DNA from: Aeoliella straminimaris
GTDB lineage: Bacteria; Planctomycetota; Planctomycetia; Pirellulales; Lacipirellulaceae
DNA: 64,000 nucleotides
Assembly (NCBI RefSeq): GCF_024054565.1
Contig: NZ_JAMXLR010000072.1
Location: forward strand, 124,001-188,000
Reading direction: 5' to 3'
Each line of letters starts with the position of its first letter. Positions within the stretch are counted from its first letter, which is position 1. Of this stretch, positions 53,894 through 62,376 are shown one piece after another. The position numbers were made by a program, and so were the translations under genes. The notes beneath the pieces were generated by a model that was not told where the DNA came from, did not search any database, and saw nothing but the letters and a program-made list of their open reading frames with translations.

Positions 53894-54181
53894 CTTTCCG
53901 GTCTCCGAATTAGGGGTCTTTGCCAGCGCTACTGACAATTCACTACTTGTGTGGCATGCGTGCCATAATCTCACGCCCGCTCGTTCTTCAGCGAATTCCG
54001 TACGGACGTAACAGGGAGTCACCAGCGATGGCCAGAAGTTTTCTTCGGTCCACCGCGTGCTGACTGTATTAAGAATACGGGGCGGTTTTCGGCAAAAAAG
54101 ATAGGGAATGCCGCGTAATACAGAGGGTTGCCGAAATGAGGATGTGGGCACCCACAAGTGGGCGGCGGCAGTCTGCAGATT

Positions 54182-54796
54182 TTACGATGAGTTTTTGGTT
54201 TTCATCACAATTTTGACCAATTCTGCGAGGGAATCCGCTTTCAACTTCGAGAAGACGTGTTGGCGTCTCACCTCGACGGTTCGCACGCTAATATCCAGCC
54301 GCGAAGCGATGGTCTTGTTAGGGATCCCGTCGACGATCATGTCCAGCACTTCGCTCTCGGCGGGAGTCAGTGAATCTATACGAGATTGTAGCTCCCGGAG
54401 CTCCAATTCTTGCTCGTAGTTTTCGACGTCCTTCGCCAGGCCTTCGCGGATGGCGTCCCACAATTCGTGATTGCGGGCGGGCTTCTGCAGCAAAGTGACG
54501 GCGCCGGCCTTGATGGCTCGCACGATAACCGGGGTGTCCGCGTAGCCCGTCACTACCACCACCGACAGGGTAACGCCACGGCGCTGCAGCTCCTCCTGCA
54601 GTTCCAGCCCACTCATCTCCAGCATCCGGACATCGGTCACCAGGCAACCAGGACGCTCTCCCTGGTAGCTTTCGAGAAACGCTTCGGCCGATTCGAACGA
54701 TTGGTAAGCGACCTTCATCTCCGCCAGCAGCATTTCGACCGACTCGCGCGACGCGTCGTCATCGTCCACGATGTACACGGTGGGGGTGTCATTCAT
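54182..54796 (-). CDS. FixJ-type response regulator (REC + LuxR HTH)
   Basis: 204 aa. Receiver with VDDDD, phosphorylation site Asp55 in CLVTDVRM, and LQKP switch Lys, then a LuxR-type HTH (LTPAESEVLDMIVDGIPNKTIASRLD, RTVEVRRQHVFSKL). It begins inside the last codons of the kinase gene (8-nt overlap), so the two are coupled and form the main pair. ATG 54805 is the other start. Confidence 0.92.
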   Translation of the reverse strand: MNDTPTVYIVDDDDASRESVEMLLAEMKVAYQSFESAEAFLESYQGERPGCLVTDVRMLEMSGLELQEELQRRGVTLSVVVVTGYADTPVIVRAIKAGAVTLLQKPARNHELWDAIREGLAKDVENYEQELELRELQSRIDSLTPAESEVLDMIVDGIPNKTIASRLDISVRTVEVRRQHVFSKLKADSLAELVKIVMKTKNSS

Positions 54797-57398
54797 GCGA
54801 AGCATCCTTCTCGACGGGAAGTAGGACGGAAAAGGTCATGCCGTGATCTTTGTTCGCACTGCCATAAATCTTTCCGTGATGACTCGAGATAATCGAACGG
54901 CAAATTGCCAATCCGATGCCCATGCCGTCTTCCTTGGTGGTGGTAAACGCGTCGAACAGCGATTCGATTCCCACGTCGGCCGGCAGTCCCGTACCGTTGT
55001 CCACCACCTGCAGCAGGGCGTTGCCTTGATCCAAGGAGGTGGTCACACACACTCTCCGCGGTCGCGCCTGCGACGCATCTACGGCGTCGAAGGCATTGCG
55101 GAGCAGATTGACAATCACTTGTTGAATCTGCACGCGGTCACCAATGACCTTGGGCAGGAACTCATCCAAGCGAAATTCCACGCGGATGCTCTTGCGACGG
55201 GAAACGAATCCGAGCATCTCGGCCGTCTCCCGAACCAGCGTGTTCAGATCGAATCTCGCCATACGCACCGGCTGCGGTCGGGTAAATTCTCGCAGTCGCC
55301 GGATGATGTCGGCGGCGCGGTTAATCTGCGAGGAGATCTTCCGCCCCATTACCGTGACGCGTTCTTCGTAGCCTGGTTCCTTGTTTTCCAGGGCGGTCGA
55401 CATGGCGTTGGCGAAAGTGGCCGCCGCGTGCAGCGGTTGGTTCACTTCGTGTGCGATGCCGCCGACCACTTCGCCCATGGTGGCCACACGAGCCAAATGA
55501 GCCAGGCGGGCGTCGGCTTCTTCCAGACGCTGCCGTCGCTCGACCTCTTGGGTGATGTCTCGGTCGATGCCCACCATCCGCAGGGGGGCGCCCGATTCGT
55601 CCCGCTCAATTACCCGCCCGCGGTCGAGCATCCACCGCTCGGAACCGTCCTGCAGCACCACGCGGTACTCGCACTCGAACACGCTGGTAAGGCCCGCCAG
55701 GTGTTCATTGGCTTGTTCGGAGACTTCCACGAGGTCTTCAGGGTGGATCGAGTCTTTCCACTCCTCCATGTCGCGGGTGTTATCACCCAGCGGCAGTTGT
55801 CGGCTGGCCAACCAGTTATTGCTCACGTAAACCTGGCCACTTGAAATGTCCCAGTCGTAGAAGCCGTCGGCCACGGCGTCGATGGTCAAGCTTAGCCGTT
55901 CTTCGCTGGCGGCCAAGGCTTCCAGGGCGGCCTTGCGGGCCAGGGCGTTGACGAACACTTCGCCCAGCAGGCGAAGGATGGCGGCCGTCTCTTTCGACCA
56001 CTCTCGGCCCCGCTCCTTGCTGGAGATGCCCATGCAAGCGAACAGTCGATTTTCGAAAAACGTCGGCACCACAATGAAAGACTGGACGCCAATCATTTCC
56101 ATGTTGCGGCGTAGGGCCTCGCTGCTGGCGGGCAACTCTTCCAGGCTGGAGAGCGTTACTGGATGACCTTGCTGCAGCGTCGGCATGCCCCAGGGATGAT
56201 CGACGAATGATATTCGCTTCAACTCGGGCGGTGGACCGGCGGTATCAGGAGCCAACCACTCATAGGCCAGTTCGACCTGGCCTGCTTCCTCGTTGATCAT
56301 GTAGATGTAGGAGCGTTCGCCACCAACAAACTCGCCCACTTGCCGGAGGGCATCGACGATCTTGTTGTCGAGTTCGTCTGGCTCCAGATTGATAAACCTG
56401 GATGTCAGATTCAGGATCAACGACTCGAGCTGTTGCCGGTAGATTAGTTCTTCCCGGTCTCGTTTCTGAGCCGTGATATCGCGGCCCACGGATTGGATTT
56501 CAACGACATTGCCATCGCAGTCGAACAGCGCCCGGTCCGACCATTCGTGCCACATCACCCGTCCGTTGGGCAGCAAAATACGGTGCTCGTCGACCATGGC
56601 GGGCCGATCGGCCGTGAGCGCGCCGATCTTGGCCTTCAGTCGATCGATGTCGTCGGGATGGATCAAAGTCCACACGTTCATGCCCAGAAGTTCTTCGGTG
56701 GTCATTCCGAAGTATCGGCACACTGCATCATTCACAAACGTCTGCGAGCCATCCGGTTTCCAGCGGGCGATGAATTCCGATTGGTCTTCGACAACCGACC
56801 GGTAGCGCTCGCGACTTGCTTCGAGTTCGCGAATGGTATTTTGCCGATCCATCGAGTTGACCACGATCTCGCCCACCATCTTCAGCAGGGCCATGCTCTT
56901 GTGGGACCATTCTTTCTTGTGTCCCACGCAGGAGAATCCCAGCATGCCGGTATCGCCATGCTCGAAGAACAGCGGCAGATAGAAGGCCGATCGGATGCCG
57001 TACTTGTCAAATAGCTGTTTGAGCAGAGCGGCTTCGGGCGGCAGTTTGTCCGCGTCGGGGATATGGACCGTCTGGTTATTGGCCAGTTGATCGGTTACCC
57101 AAGACAGGGGCGTCACATCCAGATCCTGCAGGTGATCTTTGAGGTTCGGGATGCCCTCGGCACACCACTCGTGGGTGAGCCGGGCTATCTTTGCACGCCG
57201 ATCCGTGTATCGGTAGACAAAGCAGCGATCGACATTCGTATAGGTGCCCACCCGACCGAGGGCCTCCACAAGGCCTTCGTCGATCGACTCGATGGGAAGG
57301 TTGATGAACCGGGTGCTCAGCGAGGTGATCAGCTGCTCGAACGACGAACGGTAGTCCGTGGGGCGAAGCGTTTCGGCGGCGTCGATTTCGAGCGACAT
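54789..57398 (-). CDS. Soluble sensor histidine kinase, GAF-PAS-GAF-PAS-HisKA-HATPase
   Basis: 869 aa without membrane segments. Order by eye: GAF-like 15-185, PAS 195-315 (DQSEFIARWKPDGSQTFVN, then PAC VGRDITAQ), second GAF-like 320-495, PAS 500-625 (GIDRDITQE), dimerisation domain with phospho-acceptor His650 in GGIAHEVNQPL, and ATPase with N-box NLLRNAFDAV, DNGTGLP, FDAFTTTKEDGMGIGL. The HEVNQPL subgroup is shared with FixL/DctB kinases. Cytoplasmic signals (redox, small molecule) are likely; the cofactor is not evident. Confidence 0.93.
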   Translation of the reverse strand: MSLEIDAAETLRPTDYRSSFEQLITSLSTRFINLPIESIDEGLVEALGRVGTYTNVDRCFVYRYTDRRAKIARLTHEWCAEGIPNLKDHLQDLDVTPLSWVTDQLANNQTVHIPDADKLPPEAALLKQLFDKYGIRSAFYLPLFFEHGDTGMLGFSCVGHKKEWSHKSMALLKMVGEIVVNSMDRQNTIRELEASRERYRSVVEDQSEFIARWKPDGSQTFVNDAVCRYFGMTTEELLGMNVWTLIHPDDIDRLKAKIGALTADRPAMVDEHRILLPNGRVMWHEWSDRALFDCDGNVVEIQSVGRDITAQKRDREELIYRQQLESLILNLTSRFINLEPDELDNKIVDALRQVGEFVGGERSYIYMINEEAGQVELAYEWLAPDTAGPPPELKRISFVDHPWGMPTLQQGHPVTLSSLEELPASSEALRRNMEMIGVQSFIVVPTFFENRLFACMGISSKERGREWSKETAAILRLLGEVFVNALARKAALEALAASEERLSLTIDAVADGFYDWDISSGQVYVSNNWLASRQLPLGDNTRDMEEWKDSIHPEDLVEVSEQANEHLAGLTSVFECEYRVVLQDGSERWMLDRGRVIERDESGAPLRMVGIDRDITQEVERRQRLEEADARLAHLARVATMGEVVGGIAHEVNQPLHAAATFANAMSTALENKEPGYEERVTVMGRKISSQINRAADIIRRLREFTRPQPVRMARFDLNTLVRETAEMLGFVSRRKSIRVEFRLDEFLPKVIGDRVQIQQVIVNLLRNAFDAVDASQARPRRVCVTTSLDQGNALLQVVDNGTGLPADVGIESLFDAFTTTKEDGMGIGLAICRSIISSHHGKIYGSANKDHGMTFSVLLPVEKDASHE

Positions 57399-57510
57399 AG
57401 GGCAACAACCAGATTGACGCGAGGACCAGGGCTTGCCGAACCGAGGTTTCGGCTAACCGCACAGACTGGTGATAGTGTAACGTCAGGTGCCCAAGATTGG
57501 CAACTTGAAG

Positions 57511-58152
57511 TCACACGCGGGTGAACAGCGAACGGTAGATGGGAAGTCCATCCTTCCGTTTACGCCGTTCAAAGTGCGTAAGGTAGTCTAGGTCGTGCTC
57601 GGGCGATTTTTCTTCCACCGGCTCTGGCCCACGCAGCGAGGACACTTCGGCGAGCAGGTCGAGCGTGGTGAGGAAGTACTCCTCGACATCGGTCCAGAAG
57701 TGAAATAGTCCGCCCACCCGTAAGGTGCGCGATACATCGATCAGGAATTCGGGCGTAAGCACGCGCCGTTTGCGATGCCGCTTTTTCCACCACGGGTCGG
57801 GGAAATAGACGTGAACTGCCTCGAGGCTGCCCTCGGGCAGCAACTCGCGAAACAGCCGCAAGCCATCGCCTGAGACCATTACCGCATTGGCCAATTGACG
57901 CTTGGCGAGTCGAGAGGCAGCGAACCGGGCGTACTTGTGAGCGACCTCGATTCCCAAGAAGTTGTGCTCCGGCGTCGCTCGGGCGGCGTTCTGCAGGAAG
58001 AGTCCCTTGCCGCTGCCAACTTCCACCTCCAGCGGAGCCTGCCGTTCGAACAGTGCAACGGGGTCCCAGGGCTCGGGTAACTCGTCGTACATTTTGAGAT
58101 GACGACTGAGGCTCAGCGAGGGATCAATGGAAGGAACGGCACGGCGGCCCAT
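57511..58152 (-). CDS. trmB: tRNA (guanine-N7)-methyltransferase
   Basis: 213 aa. Methylates G46 in the variable loop of tRNAs. SAM-binding VEVGSGKGLFLQNAA, FLGIEVAHKYARFAA, and the family signature VYFPDPWWKKRHRKRR are all seen, with the C-terminal FHFWTDVEEYF. Start at 58152 matches the family length; the frame is open 56 codons further. Confidence 0.95.
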   Translation of the reverse strand: MGRRAVPSIDPSLSLSRHLKMYDELPEPWDPVALFERQAPLEVEVGSGKGLFLQNAARATPEHNFLGIEVAHKYARFAASRLAKRQLANAVMVSGDGLRLFRELLPEGSLEAVHVYFPDPWWKKRHRKRRVLTPEFLIDVSRTLRVGGLFHFWTDVEEYFLTTLDLLAEVSSLRGPEPVEEKSPEHDLDYLTHFERRKRKDGLPIYRSLFTRV

Positions 58153-58439
58153 AGCAGATTTCGGTGCTTGATCGGAGGAAGGGAATGACTGGCAAAGGCG
58201 AATCGGTTTCGGATGGTCGAGGCGGTATGCCGCCAGGGTAGCCATGCGGTGCTCAAGGTTCGCGACAGTCTGGGAAAGCGCGACGATTTGGGCAGATTGC
58301 CTTGTGACCTCTGCGATCACCGCAGCGTGCTAGTGGACGGCGACGAAATGGTGGTGCGTCGTAGAGTGGTAGCATGGCATGTGCGTGAAGGCGGCTGGCT
58401 GCCCCGCTTCGTCCTTCTCGCGGCGTGGCCTACCGGTGG

Positions 58440-58961
58440 CTAGCGCTTGTTCGAATCCAAACCGTGGATGGCTTCGACCGGGATCGACACGCCTACCAGT
58501 TCGCCCTCGCCTACCAGGGCCTCGCCGACGAAGGCTTGAAACGCGCACCGAATCATGGCACGCGGCCGCAGTGCCAATCGCTTGCATACCAGCAGCAGCC
58601 GGTCTCCAGGGCGAACAATACCTCGGAATCGAACCTTGTCCAGTCCTCCGAATCCCATCATGTTCACATCCATCGACCCATGCTTCTGTACCTGGAAGGT
58701 GCAGAGTTGGGCGGCTGCCTCGCAAATCAGCACGCCAGGCAATAATGGCATCCCCGGCATGTGACCACGGATCCAGAACTCCTGGTCCGTCAGGTCTTTA
58801 TAGCCAGCAATGACGCCAATCTCGGGGTCGTCATACAGCACCGCGGAGATTTGCTCCATCTCGTGGCGCTGTGGGATGTACTTGCGTATTTCCTCCATGT
58901 CCGCAAGTACGCGGTCCATGTCGAGTTCCGCCGGATTGAGAATCAAGTCCTTTTCGGGCAC
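58440..58961 (-). CDS. FabZ-like hot-dog 3-hydroxyacyl-ACP dehydratase
   Basis: 173 aa. FabZ-type active site: catalytic His67 in GHMPGMPLLPGVLICEAAAQLC and Glu81. The N-terminal extension (NPAELDMDRVLADMEEIRKYIPQRHEMEQ) and YDDPEIGVIAGYKDL are not standard FabZ and mark the planctomycete variant. The start is unsure: GTG 58961 gives VPEKDLILNP as the likely beginning, ATG 58919 is shorter, and ATG 59105 would overlap the 32-aa gene. It may act in fatty-acid or secondary lipid synthesis. Confidence 0.75.
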   Translation of the reverse strand: MPEKDLILNPAELDMDRVLADMEEIRKYIPQRHEMEQISAVLYDDPEIGVIAGYKDLTDQEFWIRGHMPGMPLLPGVLICEAAAQLCTFQVQKHGSMDVNMMGFGGLDKVRFRGIVRPGDRLLLVCKRLALRPRAMIRCAFQAFVGEALVGEGELVGVSIPVEAIHGLDSNKR

Positions 58962-59059
58962 GCCAAATTCTCGGAGAGGAGGGGCAATTACCGGGTCGCA
59001 ATGGTGCGATCGACCCCAATTGTTCACCGCCTGGGGGCGCATGCGCCGGGGGGGGGCGA

Positions 59060-59158
59060 CTAGGTCTTCACCTTCTGGCGACGCTCTTTCCGCGGGCGGC
59101 TGCATGCCGGACGGGCACCGTGATTTGCTTTCTTTACTTTTCTTCCTGGCTTGGCCAT
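59060..59158 (-). CDS. 32-aa highly basic protein, possibly ribosome-associated
   Basis: MAKPGRKVKKANHGARPA then an Arg/Lys-rich tail ending QKVKT; 13 of 32 residues are Lys or Arg. This looks like a small ribosomal or rRNA-binding protein, and I recall similar tiny basic proteins in planctomycetes, but I cannot name a family. ATG start and TAG stop are clear. It lies between the FabZ-like gene and the TraB-like gene on the same strand. Confidence 0.6.
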   Translation of the reverse strand: MAKPGRKVKKANHGARPACSRPRKERRQKVKT

Positions 59159-59297
59159 CGAACTATCTCGCACATTTATCAGGGGTAAATCAGCAAGGCT
59201 TGCCACCAGCGACAGCCGCTGGCGCAGCGTAAGCCCCGCAATATAACACGTTGTCCGCTCTGGAGAAAGCGTCAATTACGCCTGCGGCGGACTGCCT

Positions 59298-60257
59298 CTA
59301 CTTGGCTCGCAAGTCCCAGGCGTCCAGCCAGGTGAGCTCCACCGGCTTGAGGCCGAAGTCCTTCTCCAGCCGCTTTCCCATGTCGTCCAGGTGACCTGCA
59401 CCATAGAAAACGCCCAGCTTCGTCTTGCCAGCGTCGATTTGCTCACGAAGTACCTCGAGGGCCGCTTTGTTACGCTCGGTGATCAGCGTCGAGCCTTCCT
59501 CGCCACCGAAAGCCGTGAGCAGAGACTCCATTTCGGCAAGCTGGCCGGCCATCGCGATTTTCAATCGGCGGGGCCGATCCTTGGCGAACAGGGCCTCCAT
59601 CAAGTCGATATCCGGGGTGGCCCCTTCGGCTGCCATCGCATTCTGCTGGGCAATGGACTGACCCATCATGCGGAAATACATCTTCAGGAAGCTCTCCTCC
59701 CGGTTCTTCATGCTCTCGAAGAACTCGTCGGGCGACATGTCGGCGTGGACGAAGTTTGCCTTGGTGTAGTCGACCTTTTCCAACTGGTGCTCCAGCTCCA
59801 GCATCGACTTCATGCCGTTCTGCATGGCGCCCAGGGCGTGGCGATTCGACGCCTTGGTGCCGGGTTGGATGACCGTTCCCTCGGGAGCGACCAGTTCGTA
59901 AAGCAAGGCGTCATACTGCTCGAACTGCTTGTTCAGCTTGTCGTAATAGGCAATATCGCCCACGTGCACGGCCCCGATCAAATCGACCACTACCGTTGGC
60001 TTACCCTCCGCTGGAGCGGATTGATAGCGGATTATGGCCGTTTGCATGGCCTGGGGGGTCCCCTTGTCGTCCTTTTTTACACGCACCCACTCGGTGCCCA
60101 GTTTCTCGGTATCGGCTACCTCGGATTCGGCGGGGGCGGGGGCAACCGCAGGCTGCGAGTGGGCCAAGCTAGCGGCTAGCCATACGCTAGCGGCAAGTAC
60201 GCCAATCGCAGGCGGAAGAGCGGAAAACTGTATGAAGCGGGCGGCTGGCTGTTTCAT
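59298..60257 (-). CDS. TraB/GumN (Tiki-superfamily) secreted protein
   Basis: 319 aa. Signal peptide about residues 15-35. TraB/GumN features: DLIGAVHVGDIAYYDKLNKQFEQYDALLYELV (G-x-x-H plus E-x-x motif of the putative metalloprotease) and a C-terminal FYGAGHLDDMGKRL with the second His. Members include Tiki proteases, but most bacterial ones are uncharacterised. Likely periplasmic. Confidence 0.75.
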   Translation of the reverse strand: MKQPAARFIQFSALPPAIGVLAASVWLAASLAHSQPAVAPAPAESEVADTEKLGTEWVRVKKDDKGTPQAMQTAIIRYQSAPAEGKPTVVVDLIGAVHVGDIAYYDKLNKQFEQYDALLYELVAPEGTVIQPGTKASNRHALGAMQNGMKSMLELEHQLEKVDYTKANFVHADMSPDEFFESMKNREESFLKMYFRMMGQSIAQQNAMAAEGATPDIDLMEALFAKDRPRRLKIAMAGQLAEMESLLTAFGGEEGSTLITERNKAALEVLREQIDAGKTKLGVFYGAGHLDDMGKRLEKDFGLKPVELTWLDAWDLRAK

Positions 60258-60542
60258 GCTGGTGGCTCGCGAACCGGGCTAATTGGCGAAAACTTGCCCT
60301 AAGTATACGTTCGCTACCCGTTGGGCGGCAATTCGCAGCCCCCGGCCGGATTATCGGGGACTCTGGCGCAGAATGGTCTCCCAGCGCCTGAAACTCGCGA
60401 TTTTCGTTACTCCTTACCAAAGTTACTCAACTCCTACGACCGGCGGTTCCGATACTACCCACACAGACAAACTCCAATTCAGGGACGGCGCGGTAGCCAC
60501 GCGCCGTCCTGCCGCGCCTCAGCAAAAGGGTAGTTAACGCAC

Positions 60543-62051
60543 ATGTCTGCCTCTTCACTCAAAACCACTTTATTGGCAGTGCTGATTGCGACAGGGCTCG
60601 CGTCACGTGCCGCCGCCCAGGTCGACTGCGCCTGCAGTCCGTTCTACTGTCCGTCGAACGACATGCGGTTCTTTGAACCCGTGGACCTGGACCTCGATTG
60701 CCGCGGCTGCGACTGCCACTGCGGCTTCTACTTCAACTATGACAAGTTGGCCTGGGCCACCACCGGTGAGCGATTCCAGGTCGGCGACCCGGACACCGTG
60801 CAACGATCGTTCGGTGCATGGGGCGGGGTGCCGCTCGATCCGGAGACTGGCGATCCCATTGTGCCGCCGCTGATTCGCAACAGCATCCAGTCGGCCGTGC
60901 CTCGCGCCGTATTCGACACGGGTGACCGCTATGAATTCGGTTACTGGAGCGAGGATGGCAAAGGTTGGCAGATGAGCGTGCTGAACGGCCCCGACAACAT
61001 TCAGGGCATGAACCTGGGCCTCTTCCAGACGGTTCGTGGAACCGCCACGAATCCCGACAACGACGATGACGACGATCCGGATCTTCCCATCAACGATGGC
61101 AATCCCCTCGACGACGACGGACCACCCTACTCGCCGCTCGGATCCGTGTTCGTATCCTTCCGCACTGACCCGGGGTTCCTGGCTGGGTTCCTCGACATCG
61201 ACGAAGGTGAAATCGGCAGCGACGTCCTGGATGACGATGACGTTGGGGATGGCTGGCTGGACGGCAACAACGAGGCCGACGACCGCAACAACAACGGCCA
61301 GCATGGTGCCCAGGGTTTTGATACCGACGGCGATGGCGAAGTGGATACCATTATCTTCGTTCCGCCAGACTACGGTGACCTGGTGACCTTGACCACCGAC
61401 TATAACATTGTCACCACACGCAACACCCTAAAGATCAATGGCTTCGAATTGATGCGGAGCTACCGATTGAGCAACGACCACTTCCTGGTGCGGAATCAGA
61501 ACAACCACTTCGAAGTGAGCTTTGGTGCCCGATACCTGCAATTCAAGGACGACTTCCTGTTCGAAGGCCAGGACGGATTCATCATGGGCGATGGCCGTTG
61601 GGACACCTTGATCGTGAATAACATCGTGGGTCCCCAGGTTGGCTTCGACTGGAAGCACGTGTTGGGACGCTGGACACTGCAGACCGACGGTAAGTTCATG
61701 TGCGGCTACAACATCCAGGATTGGTCGCAGGACGGCTACATCATGGAAGGTGCTGTGCCGGGCCGGAACAACCATCCTCTGTACGCTCGTGGCTATTCGT
61801 TCTCCTACGGGCGGAACGAGGACGACTTCTCGCCGGTGGGCGAACTGCGTTTGAACGCCAAGTACCGGCTGACGGACAACATTAACCTGAAGTTGGGCTG
61901 GACCGGCACCTACGCCGGTGCCGTCCGCCGGGCCAGCACCAGTGTGGATTATGCCCTGTTTGAGGACGGTAACGTCATGGGCTTCCGGACCGATGGCGAA
62001 CAGAATCTGTTCACCAATGGTGTAAATGTGGGTGTCGAAATTCGTCAGTAA
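60543..62051 (+). CDS. BBP7-family outer-membrane beta-barrel protein with calcium-type loops
   Basis: 502 aa. Signal peptide about residues 1-25 (ends SRAAA-Q). A Cys-rich stretch follows (DCACSPFYC; DCRGCDCHCGF). The barrel has alternating hydrophobic strands and a GVNVGVEIRQ end. Two Asp-rich inserts stand out: residues 171-193 (PDNDDDDDPD...) and 218-268, the latter ending in DTDGDGEVD (260-268), a DxDxDGxxD calcium loop. BBP7 proteins are found in planctomycete outer membranes; function unknown. A strong terminator follows. Confidence 0.8.
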   Translation: MSASSLKTTLLAVLIATGLASRAAAQVDCACSPFYCPSNDMRFFEPVDLDLDCRGCDCHCGFYFNYDKLAWATTGERFQVGDPDTVQRSFGAWGGVPLDPETGDPIVPPLIRNSIQSAVPRAVFDTGDRYEFGYWSEDGKGWQMSVLNGPDNIQGMNLGLFQTVRGTATNPDNDDDDDPDLPINDGNPLDDDGPPYSPLGSVFVSFRTDPGFLAGFLDIDEGEIGSDVLDDDDVGDGWLDGNNEADDRNNNGQHGAQGFDTDGDGEVDTIIFVPPDYGDLVTLTTDYNIVTTRNTLKINGFELMRSYRLSNDHFLVRNQNNHFEVSFGARYLQFKDDFLFEGQDGFIMGDGRWDTLIVNNIVGPQVGFDWKHVLGRWTLQTDGKFMCGYNIQDWSQDGYIMEGAVPGRNNHPLYARGYSFSYGRNEDDFSPVGELRLNAKYRLTDNINLKLGWTGTYAGAVRRASTSVDYALFEDGNVMGFRTDGEQNLFTNGVNVGVEIRQ

Positions 62052-62376
62052 GCCAGCGGGGTGTGCAAAAACCTGCAGAAACGGCAAGCTTATCCTAGGG
62101 GCCGCTAGCTACCCATGTGTTGCTAGCGGCCCCTTCTTTGGTAACAATGTTGCTCTAACTGGTCATTTCCATAATGGTTGGCTGGCGATTAGGGCGGCCT
62201 GGCCGGAATGGCCGCTGAAGTTACCGTGATGTTTGCGACCCTTAGAGCCGTTTCAATAGGGCGAAAGTCCAACGATCGCCGCTGGAGGGCGTTAGTTGGA
62301 CGATGATGGGAGAGCACGCGCTATGTCGGTGTGTTACGTCCCTCCCGTCAGTAATCGCCAAGCCCCCTGATTCAGT
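62052..62376. other. Intergenic region after the BBP7 gene
   Basis: 325 bp. The terminator at 62098-62139 takes up the first part. The rest holds some GGCC-type palindromes (for example GGCCTGGCCGGAATGGCC around 62195-62215) and should carry the promoter of the FAAL gene. No other feature. Confidence 0.5.
62098..62139 (+). terminator. Intrinsic terminator of the BBP7 gene
   Basis: GGGGCCGCTAGC (62098-62109) pairs exactly with GCTAGCGGCCCC (62122-62133), followed by TTCTTT. The loop is 12 nt. Confidence 0.88.

Noticed and set aside
58153..58320. In-frame N-terminal extension of trmB with a helical look
   Set aside because: The extension exceeds the family length, and no ribosome-binding site precedes ATG 58320. 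The core TrmB sequence starts naturally near 58152.
58440..58470. GTTCGAATCC sequence resembling a tRNA T-loop
   Set aside because: It lies in the 3' end of the FabZ-like gene, and no acceptor stem, anticodon arm or D-arm can be built around it.
59048..59056. Run of nine G residues as a possible phase-variation tract
   Set aside because: It lies before the likely start of the FabZ-like gene and after the 32-aa gene, so slippage would not change a confident reading frame.
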